A program made the translations under genes and the position numbers. Shown here one piece after another: positions 24,190-33,276 of a stretch of DNA of 64,000 nucleotides. How positions within the stretch are numbered: the first letter of the stretch is position 1; each line of letters begins with the position of its first letter. Source of the DNA: an uncultured Spirochaetaceae bacterium (GTDB lineage: Bacteria > Spirochaetota > Spirochaetia > Sphaerochaetales > Sphaerochaetaceae); contig OMYY01000007.1 in the NCBI GenBank assembly GCA_900315435.1, positions 25,302-89,301 of the forward strand, given 5' to 3'. Under the pieces are notes generated by a model. The model ran no database searches. It was not told the DNA's origin and saw nothing but the letters and a program-made list of their open reading frames with translations.

Positions 24190-24226
24190 TTGCCCCCTCT
24201 TGAACTGTTTTTCCAAGAGGGGGCAA
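24190..24226. terminator. hairpin between the convergent EcoRII-like and GIY-YIG genes
   Basis: 13-bp perfect stem TTGCCCCCTCTTG/CAAGAGGGGGCAA with an 11-nt loop. It lies 100 nt after the nuclease stop and 39 nt after the minus-strand gene end. T-runs are weak on both sides, but as a barrier between convergent genes it is likely a bidirectional terminator. Confidence 0.6.
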
Positions 24227-24264
24227 TGCGGGTGATGGCATTTCCATCTTTCTGGTTATGATGT

Positions 24265-25137
24265 TCAGTATTTTTCGTTGCAATACTTATAGCTAGTAAG
24301 GTTGATTCCGCTCAATCTTTCGATGAGAGTTGAGAGGTTGATGTGCATGTCGAGTGCCCCGGTGTCCTTTCTGATGGCGAAACCCGTTGTGTTCATCTCT
24401 TTGACTTTGAATGTTCCATGAGGAATATACAGAACGACTAGGGTTCTTGCCTTCGTGTTGTTCAGAATAATGTACCAATCCTTGGCAAGGCATTCTTTTG
24501 GGGGGTTCAGCCAGCACTCGTCCTTGTCCAGACCCCTTGTCGCATAACTGAATAAGGCACCGTCATTGAATTGCCACCCATTATCTTTCAGGTATGTAAT
24601 AGCTGGCATTCTCTGCTTCGTACCAAATTTGAGTCTGGAGCTGATATCATCTCGTCTGGTTTTCAGCTTTGTGAGGTTGAGCAGATTGATGATGTCGATA
24701 GCTTCCTCCAAAAAAGGTTGCAGATCAGCCTTTTGCATGTCGTCGATTTTCACCTTGTTTCCTAGGTTTTTATTCTCACACTTCAGGCTCTTTTCTTCCT
24801 TTGCAATGGCGATCAGGGAGGTCTCGAGGAAGTTGATGCCTGTCTGGGTCAAGGAATCGTCAGTCTTGGTGATCAAAACAACATTAGTCCACCACGGCTT
24901 TGACTTGTCGTGTTGCATGATGCGATTCATGAGGTCCGACGCCTCTCCAACGTATATCTGGCTTTCGGAAAGGAGGAGATAGACTCCGAACTGCTTGAGT
25001 TCCTTTAGTTTCGCAAGTTCCTTGATGCCTTCTCTGGGGGCGACATACATCACGCCTTGCCATCCTGTCGCAGTGACCCTCATCAGGCTGTGATAGTTTC
25101 CATTTTCGAAAAATAGGTTGACTCCTTTGCCGGACAT
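24265..25137 (-). CDS. GIY-YIG nuclease family protein
   Basis: 290 residues. A GIY-YIG-like domain lies near residues 45-115 (FGVYLLLSESQIYVGEA, DLMNRIMQHD), followed by a linker and a C-terminal domain with LKDNGWQFNDGALFSYATRG resembling the substrate- or DNA-contacting region of DUF4357-type proteins. Start at 25137 is chosen because GGAGG lies 5 nt upstream; the frame could start four codons earlier. The canonical GIY/YIG tyrosines and the IYVG element are present, so nuclease activity is plausible. It lies at the right end of the defence island and is probably an accessory restriction or repair enzyme; role unknown. Confidence 0.78.
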   Translation of the reverse strand: MSGKGVNLFFENGNYHSLMRVTATGWQGVMYVAPREGIKELAKLKELKQFGVYLLLSESQIYVGEASDLMNRIMQHDKSKPWWTNVVLITKTDDSLTQTGINFLETSLIAIAKEEKSLKCENKNLGNKVKIDDMQKADLQPFLEEAIDIINLLNLTKLKTRRDDISSRLKFGTKQRMPAITYLKDNGWQFNDGALFSYATRGLDKDECWLNPPKECLAKDWYIILNNTKARTLVVLYIPHGTFKVKEMNTTGFAIRKDTGALDMHINLSTLIERLSGINLTSYKYCNEKY

Positions 25138-25501
25138 GGCCACCTCCATAGAGGATTAGATCATGTGCAATCACGAAGATCAAGAGAAGTTTTTGCAACG
25201 GGCAGAAAGATCAACGAACGAGAAAGGCGGTATCAAATGAACATATTTTATGAAGACTGAAATAGCGTGGAACGTTTATCAATGGATCTGAAGAATTTGT
25301 CCTCTATTTGATTAATACAATCATTCGATATGCATTAGTAAGAGATTTTGGATCAAAGGGCATGACTTTCTAAATTTCTTGAATGCTTCAGATTTAGACT
25401 TTCTCTTTATTATCCTGACACTCTCTGCATTTCTGTATTGTTAAGAGTCCTGCGTTTGGTTCTGTCTTCCTTCGCTACCATGCAGTCAAGGGGGCACGAC
25501 G
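25138..25501. other. AT-rich intergenic right edge of the defence island
   Basis: No gene seen. Composition changes from AT-rich to the GC-richer background near 25.45 kb. No direct repeat, tRNA or integrase was recognised that would mark an insertion boundary. Confidence 0.4.
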
Positions 25502-26365
25502 ATGTGCATGAAGGAAGAAGCAGAAACAACTTTGGCTTTGACATTAGACTTGGCCGATAGGAAACATGGAACTGTCTACAAGTGTGGAGAAGGGGGAAGC
25601 GGGTTGCTGCCCGGTCAGCTTCGGGAGTATCTGTCGAGGCAGTTTCCGTCAGACGAGACGATGGTACCGGTACCGGTGTTCCATGGTACGGACCGCAATG
25701 TGCTGGAAATAGAACAGGAAGATATCCCCATGTTCCGGGATAATCTCTGGTTTGCCGCAAAGGAACTCTACCACATGCTCAGGGAAAGTCCATGGAAGTA
25801 CAGTGCCGTCCTGTACCCGCATGAGAAAGATTCTTGGGATTTGCTTGGCAGGTACACGGATCTCGACCAGGAAGACCTGCGTGAGGTCATGGAGTGGATC
25901 ATGCCGGAGCTGTTTGCCCATGGAGGTGCAGAGACCCCGGCGCTCTATGTCTCGTCGCTGGATGACGCGCTCGTCTATGCGCCAATGGCCTCCCATTTCG
26001 GCATCATCGGCCACTGTGCCCACACACTGGCGACTGCCGCGCGGACCTTGTTTGACGCGTCCACATTCACTCCGGAATTGAAGAAGGCCCTTGCGTTCGT
26101 CGATGTGTTCGATGCCACCGAGTCACGCCCGGTGGTGCTGATGTTCTGCAAGTTGGCCCGGTCCTCGATGGTGCACGCGGATGGAAGGGCGGTTGAGCCT
26201 TGCGAATACCTTGAGCCCATGACCAAGAAGGAGTGTGACTGGAAGTACACCAAGCCGCTTTCCCTTTCCGACGGGGTGGAGCTGAAGATCACCCAGTCGG
26301 ACTTGGAGGAGTTCCGGCAGGTACTGGCTGAGTTCTTCGGGGAACCGGATGTGCCAGGAGCGTGA
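25502..26365 (+). CDS. uncharacterised FHGTD-motif protein, copy 1 (possible ADP-ribosyltransferase fold)
   Basis: 287 residues, no signal peptide. Paralogue of the protein at 32350-33177: shared VPVFHGTDRNVLE against VPFPMFHGTDEMVLE, ASHFGIIGHCAHTLA against AQYFGMVGRAAHFLA, and RPVVLMF against RPVVLMV, with the same order and spacing. A hydrophobic-HGT motif followed by a strand such as LYVSSLDDALVYA is the pattern of ADP-ribosyltransferase folds (His of HGT for NAD binding), but the catalytic Glu cannot be placed, so this is a weak structural guess. GGGGG lies 7 nt before ATG 25502. Monocistronic with a terminator at 26394-26428. Function unknown; context is defence-like. Confidence 0.65.
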   Translation: MCMKEEAETTLALTLDLADRKHGTVYKCGEGGSGLLPGQLREYLSRQFPSDETMVPVPVFHGTDRNVLEIEQEDIPMFRDNLWFAAKELYHMLRESPWKYSAVLYPHEKDSWDLLGRYTDLDQEDLREVMEWIMPELFAHGGAETPALYVSSLDDALVYAPMASHFGIIGHCAHTLATAARTLFDASTFTPELKKALAFVDVFDATESRPVVLMFCKLARSSMVHADGRAVEPCEYLEPMTKKECDWKYTKPLSLSDGVELKITQSDLEEFRQVLAEFFGEPDVPGA

Positions 26366-26393
26366 ATCCACCTGACGCACTGCGTGCTTTCGG

Positions 26394-26428
26394 GAACCTT
26401 ATGGAATGACCCCATGAGGTTCTCTTTC
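26394..26428 (+). terminator. intrinsic terminator after the FHGTD gene, copy 1
   Basis: GAACCT-T-ATGG pairs with CCAT-G-AGGTTC (26394-26404 with 26412-26422), followed by TCTTTC. Confidence 0.65.
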
Positions 26429-26490
26429 ATTCCAAAGGGCTGTAATCGATACCTTCTTCTGGTTGTTTTGATAAGAAAGAGGGTTCAGCC

Positions 26491-29400
26491 ATGATGGATA
26501 TGATGGAAAAGATGGTTCGGCTCGACGTGGACGTCAGCCCGAATGAGTTGAGCTACGCCGCGCTCCGTGGGGATCTCAGGCTTGTGGTGGAAATAGAAGT
26601 CTCTAACGAGACGGATTTTCCTCTCCGGGCCTCCAAACTGGTCATCTCCTCCTCATCGCCGTTGCTTGCGGCCGTCGCTTTGAAGATCCCCGTCCCTGCG
26701 GTGCCTGATGTATCTTCAGCCTCGAACACCTATAAGGCCAAAAGGTCCTTCAAGCTGGATCCCTCGTTGTTGCGGGATATTCCATCCCCCCTGTCATTGC
26801 CGCTCGTGGTGTCGCTGGTCGATGATGAGGGGCATGCCTTCGCCACTAGGAGCCGCTCGATATCCGTGCATCCCTCCACCTGGTGGAACGGGGATCCCAA
26901 AGTCCTTTCCGTGTTCATCCAGCCCCATCACTCCCTTGTGAAGCAGATGGTAGGACCGATAGGGGAGCCCTCCGATCCTGTGGCGGCTGTCTATTCCCTG
27001 CTTTCCGGTTACCGGCTCCTGGATGCTCCCGCGCATGAGGAGCGGGGAGAGGCGATCCGGCCGTTGGGGGATATCGTTTCCTCCAAGTCCGGTACGCCGC
27101 TGGAGCTTTCCCTGCTTTTCGCGTCGATTGCCGAAGGCATGGGGTTGCACCCTATCGTGTGCCTGTCTCCCGCCATCATCTTCCCCGGGGTGGTGCTTGA
27201 CGAGAAGCGTTCGTTCGATTGCGTGGTCCATGACGATCCCTCGGATATCACCCAGGATGCCGGCAAGCATATCGTTGTCGTCGCCCTTGGCGAGAACCAG
27301 CCCTTCGCCACCGCATGTGAATCCGCCCTGCAGAAGGCCCGCCAGGCCGAGAGCCTGCTGATTGTTGATGTGAAGTTCGCCCGTCTGGTGGGACTCCATC
27401 CCCTGCCGGAACGCGTGGTCTCTCCTACGGGAGAGGTCTCGTTCGTCGAAGATGCCTTCTTTGAGACAGCCGCCTACCGTCCGCGCCTGAAGGACACGAT
27501 GGAAGAGGTGGACCTGGCAGGGCAGAAGGTCGCCGACAACACTCCGAAGGGCAGGATCGAGCAATGGCAGCGCCGCCTGCTGGATTTTTCCTACAGGAAT
27601 CCACTGATGAACATGCGTTCCGGGTACTCGATCGTGCAGATCCTGTGTCCGGATATGTCCTCTTTCGTCTCCGCGCTCTCCAAGGGAACCTCGTTTGTTG
27701 TGCGTCCTGATTTCGATGCCCTGTCCGCTTCGCCTGATTTTTCGGAAGCCGCCGTTGAGTCCAAACGGGGAAATCCGGCTTTCCTGGAACTGCTTTCCAA
27801 GAAACAGGTGGTCGTCTCGGAGAATGCCAGTACCTTGACCCTGAAGCTCGGCAGCATCTACTGGCGTACCCAGAAAAACCTCAGCGAGTCCGGCGTCTAC
27901 ACGCTCTACCTGACCCTTGGCCATATCGAGTACTATGACGGGGAACAGATGTTCCGTGCCCCGATATTGCTGTATCCGGTGGAACTCTCCCGTCAGAACG
28001 GCACCTATCAGATCAAGTTGCGCGATGACGAGGACCCCCAACTGAATTTCAGCGTCTTCGAGAAGTTCCGGATGGAGTACGGATACGAAACCCATCTCGA
28101 CTATTCCCACCTGCCGTTGCAGGGGGAGAACATCAACGTCCAGCATGTCTTTGCGACACTTCGTTCCGAGCTCAGCCAGATTCCTCGCTGGAAACTGGTC
28201 GAGTCGGTCTCGGTGGGCATCTACTCGTTCGACCAGTTCGTCATGTACAACGAGCTGAAGGAACACTCGGCGGCGCTGATGAAGAACAAGGTGGTCAAGA
28301 GCCTGGTCAAGAAGAAGCTCTGCTTCAAGCAGGAACCCCTGCCAGAGGTAAAGGACTCGGATTTCATCGACCAGGTGGTCCCCATGGAGTGTGACGAGAG
28401 CCAGCTTCGCGCGGTCAAAGCTGCGGTCTGTGGCTACAGCTTCATCCTGCAGGGTCCGCCGGGCACCGGCAAGTCCCAGACCATCACCTCCATCATCGTC
28501 AATGCGATGGTCCAAGGGAAGAAGGTGCTGTTCGTCGCCGAGAAGATGGCCGCCTTGCAGGTGGTCTACCGGAACCTGCACCAGGTCGGTATCAGCAACC
28601 ATCTCCTGGAATTGCACTCCATCAAGGCCTCGAAGGCCCATTTCCTCGACCAGATTTCCGCCGCTTTGGAGCAGAGTGGGGAAACCGTTGCACGCAACGC
28701 GGCGAACGAGGAACAGATCAAACGGATCAGCGGGGAGTTGAAGAAGTACGTCCGCGAACTCCATAAGACCCGCCCCTGCGGCATGAGCCTCTACCAGCTG
28801 ATCAACCTGTACGAGGCGCACCGCGAGGTTCCGGTCACCCAGCTTCGCTACTCCCTGATCAAGAAGGTTGGCAAGAAGGAACTTGATGCCTGCGCCACGA
28901 AACTTGGGGAAATATCCCTGAATCTCGCCCGGTTCCGGCCCTTGGAGAAGTCTCCGTTCCAGGGCCTGGGAATCACGAGCTATGGTGACGATGTCAGGGA
29001 ACAGGTGTCCAGCCTGGCAGGCAAGCTGGTCAGCCACCTTTCCCATATCGCGCTTCTTGAGGCGGAAATCCAGAAGGAGATGCCGGATGGATGCAAGTGG
29101 AACTGCACCACCACGACCGGAGAAAAGGTGAAGGGGGTGATCGACGCGCTCTCCCGGCTGAAGGAACAGGAAATCGAACCCGGTATCCTCGCGATGGACC
29201 GAAGTGCGCTGGGTGATGGCCTGGAGGTCTTGAAGCGTTACTCCAACCTGAAGCTCGCCAGCGGCGTTTCCAGCGACTGGAGCCCTGAGATCTTCCATGA
29301 AAGCATTCCCGGCCTGGTCCAGCAGTGGGACGGTTGCAAGAGCGGGTTCTTCAAGGGAAAGGAACGGAAACGGCTTCTTTCCAAGGTGAATTCCATGGCT

Positions 29401-32211
29401 CCAAGCGGCTTGGTGATTACCCAGGACAACATCGTGGACGAGTTGAAGAAACTCAACTCGTTTGTCGCACGGAGCGCACGCCTGAAGCGGGAAGAGGCGA
29501 AAATCCCTGAAGAGTTCCGCTTCCTGGTCGGACGGGACTACGAAGCTGCTGAGCATGTCGTGGATCTGGTGGCTGCCTACCGCAAAGAGGTGGCGACCCT
29601 GCTGGAGGCGATGAAGTGCAAGCACACGGAACCCTTTGTCCTGTCCGTGGCTTCCGCCTGGTACGGGGACGAGCATCTGATCCGGACCCTCGATGAATTC
29701 AGCAAGGTGCAGAAGTCGATAGCCAGTGGCTGGAAAGAGCTTTCCCAGGTAGTGGAGGCTGACGCTTCCTTGTCCGACCTTTCCTATGCCGAGTTGCAGA
29801 CCCGCCTCGAAGCTTGGATTCAGAGAACGGTGGACATGGAAGGATGGGCCCACTGCAACAGCCTGCTTTCCTGGTTCGATACCAAGCCGTATGCTGATCC
29901 CTTCGTGCGCATGATGATAGGGGGAATGGAGGCGAAAGAGGTGGCGCTTTTGTTGCAGGCGTCGTTCGAGAAGTCCTATATCGACGAGATCTTCCAGCAG
30001 TGCGCGCCGCTGTTCCAATATGCGCAGGCTGGCTTCGATGAGAATATCCGGACACTGATGCAAGCCCAAGAGGAGTATCGGGCCTACGTGAAGAGCGCGT
30101 TGCCTGGCATGCTGGACGCCCGGGTGCCTTCCGATGACCGGGTACGCCATGTCCTGTCGCGCTTTGTGGCGACCAAAGGCAAGAAACAGTCGGTCCGGGA
30201 ATTCCTCTCCGGGGGAATCGACGCCGTGCTTGCCTATTTCCCCTGCTTCCTGATGAGTCCCATGTCGGTCGCCCAGTTCCTGGATCCGGAACGGCAGCCG
30301 TTCGATTTGGTGGTCTTTGACGAGGCGTCGCAGATCCCCACCTGCCAGGCAATCGGTCCGATTGCCCGTGGCAAGGACCTGATCGTCGTCGGTGACGCGA
30401 AGCAGATGCCTCCGACCAGCTTCTTCCAGAAAACCGCGACCAGCGACGATGAGGAACGGGATCCTTTTGACGGGGACTTGGACAGCATCCTTGCCGACTG
30501 CAATGATATCGGGCTTCCCCAGACCAGCCTGAACTGGCACTATCGGAGCACCAATGAAAGCCTGATCGCCTTCAGCAACGCGCATTATTACCATCGCAGG
30601 CTGAAAACCTATCCGTCGGTGGATTCCTTGCATTCCCGGGTGTCGCTACGCCACGTCGAGGGGTACTATCAGTCGGGAAGCAAAGAGCCGAATCCTGCCG
30701 AGGCCGATGCCATCGTCATGGAAATCAAGCGCCGTCTCGAGGATCCCGTCTTGTGCGGCGATTCCATCGGTGTCATCACCTTTGGCGAGAAACAGCAGGC
30801 GTTGATCCAGGACAAGCTGGAAGACCTGTTCAGCCGCAAGCACAACCTTGCCAAGCTGGCGAAATGGGACCAGAGCGAGATCGACTGTCCGGACCGGCTG
30901 ATCGTGAAGAATCTGGAGAACATCCAGGGAGACGAAAGGGATGTGATCCTGCTCTCGGTCACCTACGGCAAGAACAAGGCCGGGAGGTTCTCCACCAACT
31001 TCGGACCGATCAGCAGCATTGGCGGAGAGAACCGCCTGAACGTCGCCTTCAGCCGGGCAAAGAAAGAGATGGTGGTCTTCACCATCATCGACCTTGCCGA
31101 CTTCGCGGGCAAGCAGATTCCCTCGAAGGGGGGAAACGACCTTCGCAGTTTCCTGCAGTTCGCCAGCCAGGCGGGGGTGGACGAGGGAGTGCGCTCGAAG
31201 CGGGAGCAGAGCCTGATGGCCCAGGAGATTCTGGAGATGCTCAGAGAACATGGCTATGAAGGAGCGCTCAACGTGGGATTGTCCGATTTCCAGGTGGATA
31301 TCGCGCTTTCCCACCCCAAGGATCCCGGTACCTTCTTCTGCGGCATCCTGCTTGACGGAAGCGGCATGCTCCTTTCCTCGTTGACCAACGACCGGTTCAT
31401 CCTGCGCGAGCAGGTGTTGAAGGCAAGGGGATGGAACGTGATTCTGGTCAGAACCATCGATTGGTTCAATGATCGGGAAAAGGAGACCAGGTACATCCTC
31501 TCTCTTGTCGGGAAATATCGTTCCCTCCTGAAGAAGAGCGAGGCGGTGGCCGCCATTCCGGCTGAGGAGGAGAAACCTCATGAGGAAAGCAGCACGTTCC
31601 GCATCGGAATCGACTACCAGGGTTTCGAGTTCAACGAGACGGATACCATGTCCGTGGCCGAGGTGAAGCATCTGAAGCCAGAGCAATTCGTCGCCCGCTT
31701 CCGCAGCGTGATCGAGGGAGAAGGACCGATTGCCGAAGAGTTGCTTGAGCTCAAGGTGCTCCGCTCCTTCGGGCCGAAGAAGAAAAGTCCCTCCCTCAAG
31801 CCGGTGCTTGACGAGCACCTGCGTTCCGCGGGGTTCATCACCACCGAAGAACTGGATGGCGAGGGGAACAGGCAGTTCGTCTACTGGCCGGAGAAGTGGA
31901 GAGGGACGGAAGATATCGAATCCGCCTATACCCAGTACCGCCGTAACGGAGAGCAGGAGGGAGAGAAACGCCAGGTGGGGGATATCCCTCGGATCGAGAT
32001 GCTCAACGCCATGTATGCGGTCCTCCAGAGCAAGGGTACGCTGATGAAAGAGGATTTGTTGAAAGAGACCTCTCTCGCCCTTGGATTCAAAGGGCGGAGT
32101 GCTTCTGTACAAAAAGCTTTGGAATCCACCATCGAGCAAGGGCTGGCTTCCGCACGCCTTGCCGTCATGGACGAGTTCGGGCGCATCGGAATCGGGCAGG
32201 CCCAGATGTGA
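26491..32211 (+). CDS. giant SF1 helicase-nuclease (DUF4011, AAA_11/AAA_12, MTES_1575-type nuclease, DUF3320)
   Basis: 1906 residues. A beta-rich N-terminus (about 5-135) is followed by a transglutaminase-like segment (LSLLFASIAEGMGLHPIVCL, about 205-235) and DUF4011 from about 350 (RIEQWQRRLLDFSYRNPL). The SF1 motor has Walker A LQGPPGTGKSQT (Lys661), DExx box VVFDEASQIP (Asp1277), and late motifs IQGDERDVILLSVTYG and GGENRLNVAFSRAKKEM. A restriction-fold nuclease related to Vsr lies near 1565-1680 (DFQVDIALSHPKDP), with a DUF3320-like end. Such UPF1-like helicase/nuclease fusions are common in defence islands, and their targets are mostly unknown. Predicted cytoplasmic DNA or RNA translocase-nuclease. 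GC content equals its neighbours, unlike the AT-rich island to the left. Confidence 0.85.
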   Translation: MMDMMEKMVRLDVDVSPNELSYAALRGDLRLVVEIEVSNETDFPLRASKLVISSSSPLLAAVALKIPVPAVPDVSSASNTYKAKRSFKLDPSLLRDIPSPLSLPLVVSLVDDEGHAFATRSRSISVHPSTWWNGDPKVLSVFIQPHHSLVKQMVGPIGEPSDPVAAVYSLLSGYRLLDAPAHEERGEAIRPLGDIVSSKSGTPLELSLLFASIAEGMGLHPIVCLSPAIIFPGVVLDEKRSFDCVVHDDPSDITQDAGKHIVVVALGENQPFATACESALQKARQAESLLIVDVKFARLVGLHPLPERVVSPTGEVSFVEDAFFETAAYRPRLKDTMEEVDLAGQKVADNTPKGRIEQWQRRLLDFSYRNPLMNMRSGYSIVQILCPDMSSFVSALSKGTSFVVRPDFDALSASPDFSEAAVESKRGNPAFLELLSKKQVVVSENASTLTLKLGSIYWRTQKNLSESGVYTLYLTLGHIEYYDGEQMFRAPILLYPVELSRQNGTYQIKLRDDEDPQLNFSVFEKFRMEYGYETHLDYSHLPLQGENINVQHVFATLRSELSQIPRWKLVESVSVGIYSFDQFVMYNELKEHSAALMKNKVVKSLVKKKLCFKQEPLPEVKDSDFIDQVVPMECDESQLRAVKAAVCGYSFILQGPPGTGKSQTITSIIVNAMVQGKKVLFVAEKMAALQVVYRNLHQVGISNHLLELHSIKASKAHFLDQISAALEQSGETVARNAANEEQIKRISGELKKYVRELHKTRPCGMSLYQLINLYEAHREVPVTQLRYSLIKKVGKKELDACATKLGEISLNLARFRPLEKSPFQGLGITSYGDDVREQVSSLAGKLVSHLSHIALLEAEIQKEMPDGCKWNCTTTTGEKVKGVIDALSRLKEQEIEPGILAMDRSALGDGLEVLKRYSNLKLASGVSSDWSPEIFHESIPGLVQQWDGCKSGFFKGKERKRLLSKVNSMAPSGLVITQDNIVDELKKLNSFVARSARLKREEAKIPEEFRFLVGRDYEAAEHVVDLVAAYRKEVATLLEAMKCKHTEPFVLSVASAWYGDEHLIRTLDEFSKVQKSIASGWKELSQVVEADASLSDLSYAELQTRLEAWIQRTVDMEGWAHCNSLLSWFDTKPYADPFVRMMIGGMEAKEVALLLQASFEKSYIDEIFQQCAPLFQYAQAGFDENIRTLMQAQEEYRAYVKSALPGMLDARVPSDDRVRHVLSRFVATKGKKQSVREFLSGGIDAVLAYFPCFLMSPMSVAQFLDPERQPFDLVVFDEASQIPTCQAIGPIARGKDLIVVGDAKQMPPTSFFQKTATSDDEERDPFDGDLDSILADCNDIGLPQTSLNWHYRSTNESLIAFSNAHYYHRRLKTYPSVDSLHSRVSLRHVEGYYQSGSKEPNPAEADAIVMEIKRRLEDPVLCGDSIGVITFGEKQQALIQDKLEDLFSRKHNLAKLAKWDQSEIDCPDRLIVKNLENIQGDERDVILLSVTYGKNKAGRFSTNFGPISSIGGENRLNVAFSRAKKEMVVFTIIDLADFAGKQIPSKGGNDLRSFLQFASQAGVDEGVRSKREQSLMAQEILEMLREHGYEGALNVGLSDFQVDIALSHPKDPGTFFCGILLDGSGMLLSSLTNDRFILREQVLKARGWNVILVRTIDWFNDREKETRYILSLVGKYRSLLKKSEAVAAIPAEEEKPHEESSTFRIGIDYQGFEFNETDTMSVAEVKHLKPEQFVARFRSVIEGEGPIAEELLELKVLRSFGPKKKSPSLKPVLDEHLRSAGFITTEELDGEGNRQFVYWPEKWRGTEDIESAYTQYRRNGEQEGEKRQVGDIPRIEMLNAMYAVLQSKGTLMKEDLLKETSLALGFKGRSASVQKALESTIEQGLASARLAVMDEFGRIGIGQAQM

Positions 32212-32231
32212 CCAGACCGGAATTGCGTGTT

Positions 32232-32264
32232 GCCAGCAGTATTTCCTTGGCGGATACTGCTGGC
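32232..32264 (+). other. inverted repeat after the helicase gene
   Basis: Perfect 11-bp stem GCCAGCAGTAT/ATACTGCTGGC with an 11-nt loop, 20 nt after the stop. No T-run follows; an extended -10 begins 1 nt later. It may act as a processing or termination hairpin, or as an operator for the next gene. Confidence 0.5.
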
Positions 32265-32265
32265 G

Positions 32266-32274
32266 TGCTATGCT
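32266..32274 (+). promoter_or_regulatory. extended -10 promoter element before FHGTD copy 2
   Basis: TGCTATGCT; predicted start about 70 nt before ATG 32350. No convincing -35. Confidence 0.4.
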
Positions 32275-32349
32275 GATTGTCGTGTTCCTCGCGTTTTCGT
32301 GACCGTTGGGGGCATCAATTCTCCCGTATGCTTGGCTTGGAGGCAAAGT

Positions 32350-33177
32350 ATGGAAGAATACCTGTGTTCTCCACAGGACTTTTGTGGTGTGCGTATCGGA
32401 AAGGGGACGATGGAACACTTTGACTATCACGCATTCAAGTCATATGTGAAGCGCCGGATAGTGCCCCAGATCCCTTTGCGTCGCCTTGAGGGCAAGGTGC
32501 CGTTTCCGATGTTCCATGGGACTGACGAGATGGTGCTGGAAATGAGTGATGGACAGCGGAAGGAAACTGATCGTCTGCTCAGGCGCTATGTGCTCTATCT
32601 GCACCACCGGGTTCCCCATGATTTCTGGGGTTGGGAAGAGCGCTATGGCATGCAGGGGCGTGATATGGCTCTAGTCATGACCCAGGAGCTTCCGAAGATG
32701 CTCGGAGAGCGGAGATGGTGGTCCTCTGCATCCCTTTCGGTCTGTGGACTTGGGTTTGCCTGCCAGTATGCGGTCCGTGCCCAGTACTTCGGCATGGTGG
32801 GAAGGGCGGCCCATTTCCTGGCCTTGGCCGAGCGCAAGGCGGTGCAGACCGGCAAGATTCCGGAGGCGCCCCTTGTCGGAGATCTTGCGAAAGCCAAAGG
32901 ACTGGTTGAGCGATTCTGGGACAACCATCCCCGCCCGGTGGTGTTGATGGTGGAAGGCCTTGACGATGTGTCTGCTTTCCTGACCGAGGACGGAAGACCT
33001 GCGCTGGAGCGTAAGAAAGGGAGGGAGCGGACCAGCTGTCTGCGCTACATTACCGATGGGTTCCGGTACACACAGCCGGTAGACCTTTGCCATGCGACGC
33101 GGATAGGGGTGACTCCAGATAGCTATGCACAGTTTGTCCATGCCTACAACCTTCCCTTTGCCTGCATGACGGTCTAA
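32350..33177 (+). CDS. uncharacterised FHGTD-motif protein, copy 2
   Basis: 275 residues, cytoplasmic. Start at 32350 is supported by GGAGG 6 nt upstream; the open frame extends further upstream through the promoter and is not coding. Shares FHGTDEMVLEM, QYFGMVGRAAHFLALAE, PRPVVLMVEGL, EDGRPALE and FRYTQPVDL with copy 1 on the other side of the helicase gene; overall divergence is high, so the duplication is old or the two copies were acquired separately. As for copy 1, HGT followed by a Tyr/Phe-rich strand suggests but does not prove an ADP-ribosyltransferase-like fold. The pairing around one helicase suggests a shared function or phage-sensing specificity. Function unknown. Confidence 0.65.
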   Translation: MEEYLCSPQDFCGVRIGKGTMEHFDYHAFKSYVKRRIVPQIPLRRLEGKVPFPMFHGTDEMVLEMSDGQRKETDRLLRRYVLYLHHRVPHDFWGWEERYGMQGRDMALVMTQELPKMLGERRWWSSASLSVCGLGFACQYAVRAQYFGMVGRAAHFLALAERKAVQTGKIPEAPLVGDLAKAKGLVERFWDNHPRPVVLMVEGLDDVSAFLTEDGRPALERKKGRERTSCLRYITDGFRYTQPVDLCHATRIGVTPDSYAQFVHAYNLPFACMTV

Positions 33178-33260
33178 TGTGAAGCGACGGGCAAGAGGTT
33201 TGTAGTTGTATACAGGTTTTTCACAAGTATAAAAAAGCAGTTTCGCAATGTCATATCCTG

Positions 33261-33269
33261 TGGTAGATT
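33261..33269 (+). promoter_or_regulatory. extended -10 element of the HTH gene
   Basis: TGGTAGATT ends 7 nt before ATG 33277; no SD in the intervening TCTCCTT. Leaderless mRNA predicted. Confidence 0.45.
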
Positions 33270-33276
33270 TCTCCTT

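Noticed and set aside
25410..25480. Small minus-strand ORF of 23 codons at the island edge
   Set aside because: No SD, low complexity, no context.
26794..30633. 1279-codon open frame antisense to the giant helicase gene
   Set aside because: Shadow of a long GC-rich coding strand; no SD or domains, and composition rich in His/Arg/Gly/Gln typical of antisense frames. Same for 7793-9322, 49109-50731, 57107-59302 and 59290-60702 (all minus).
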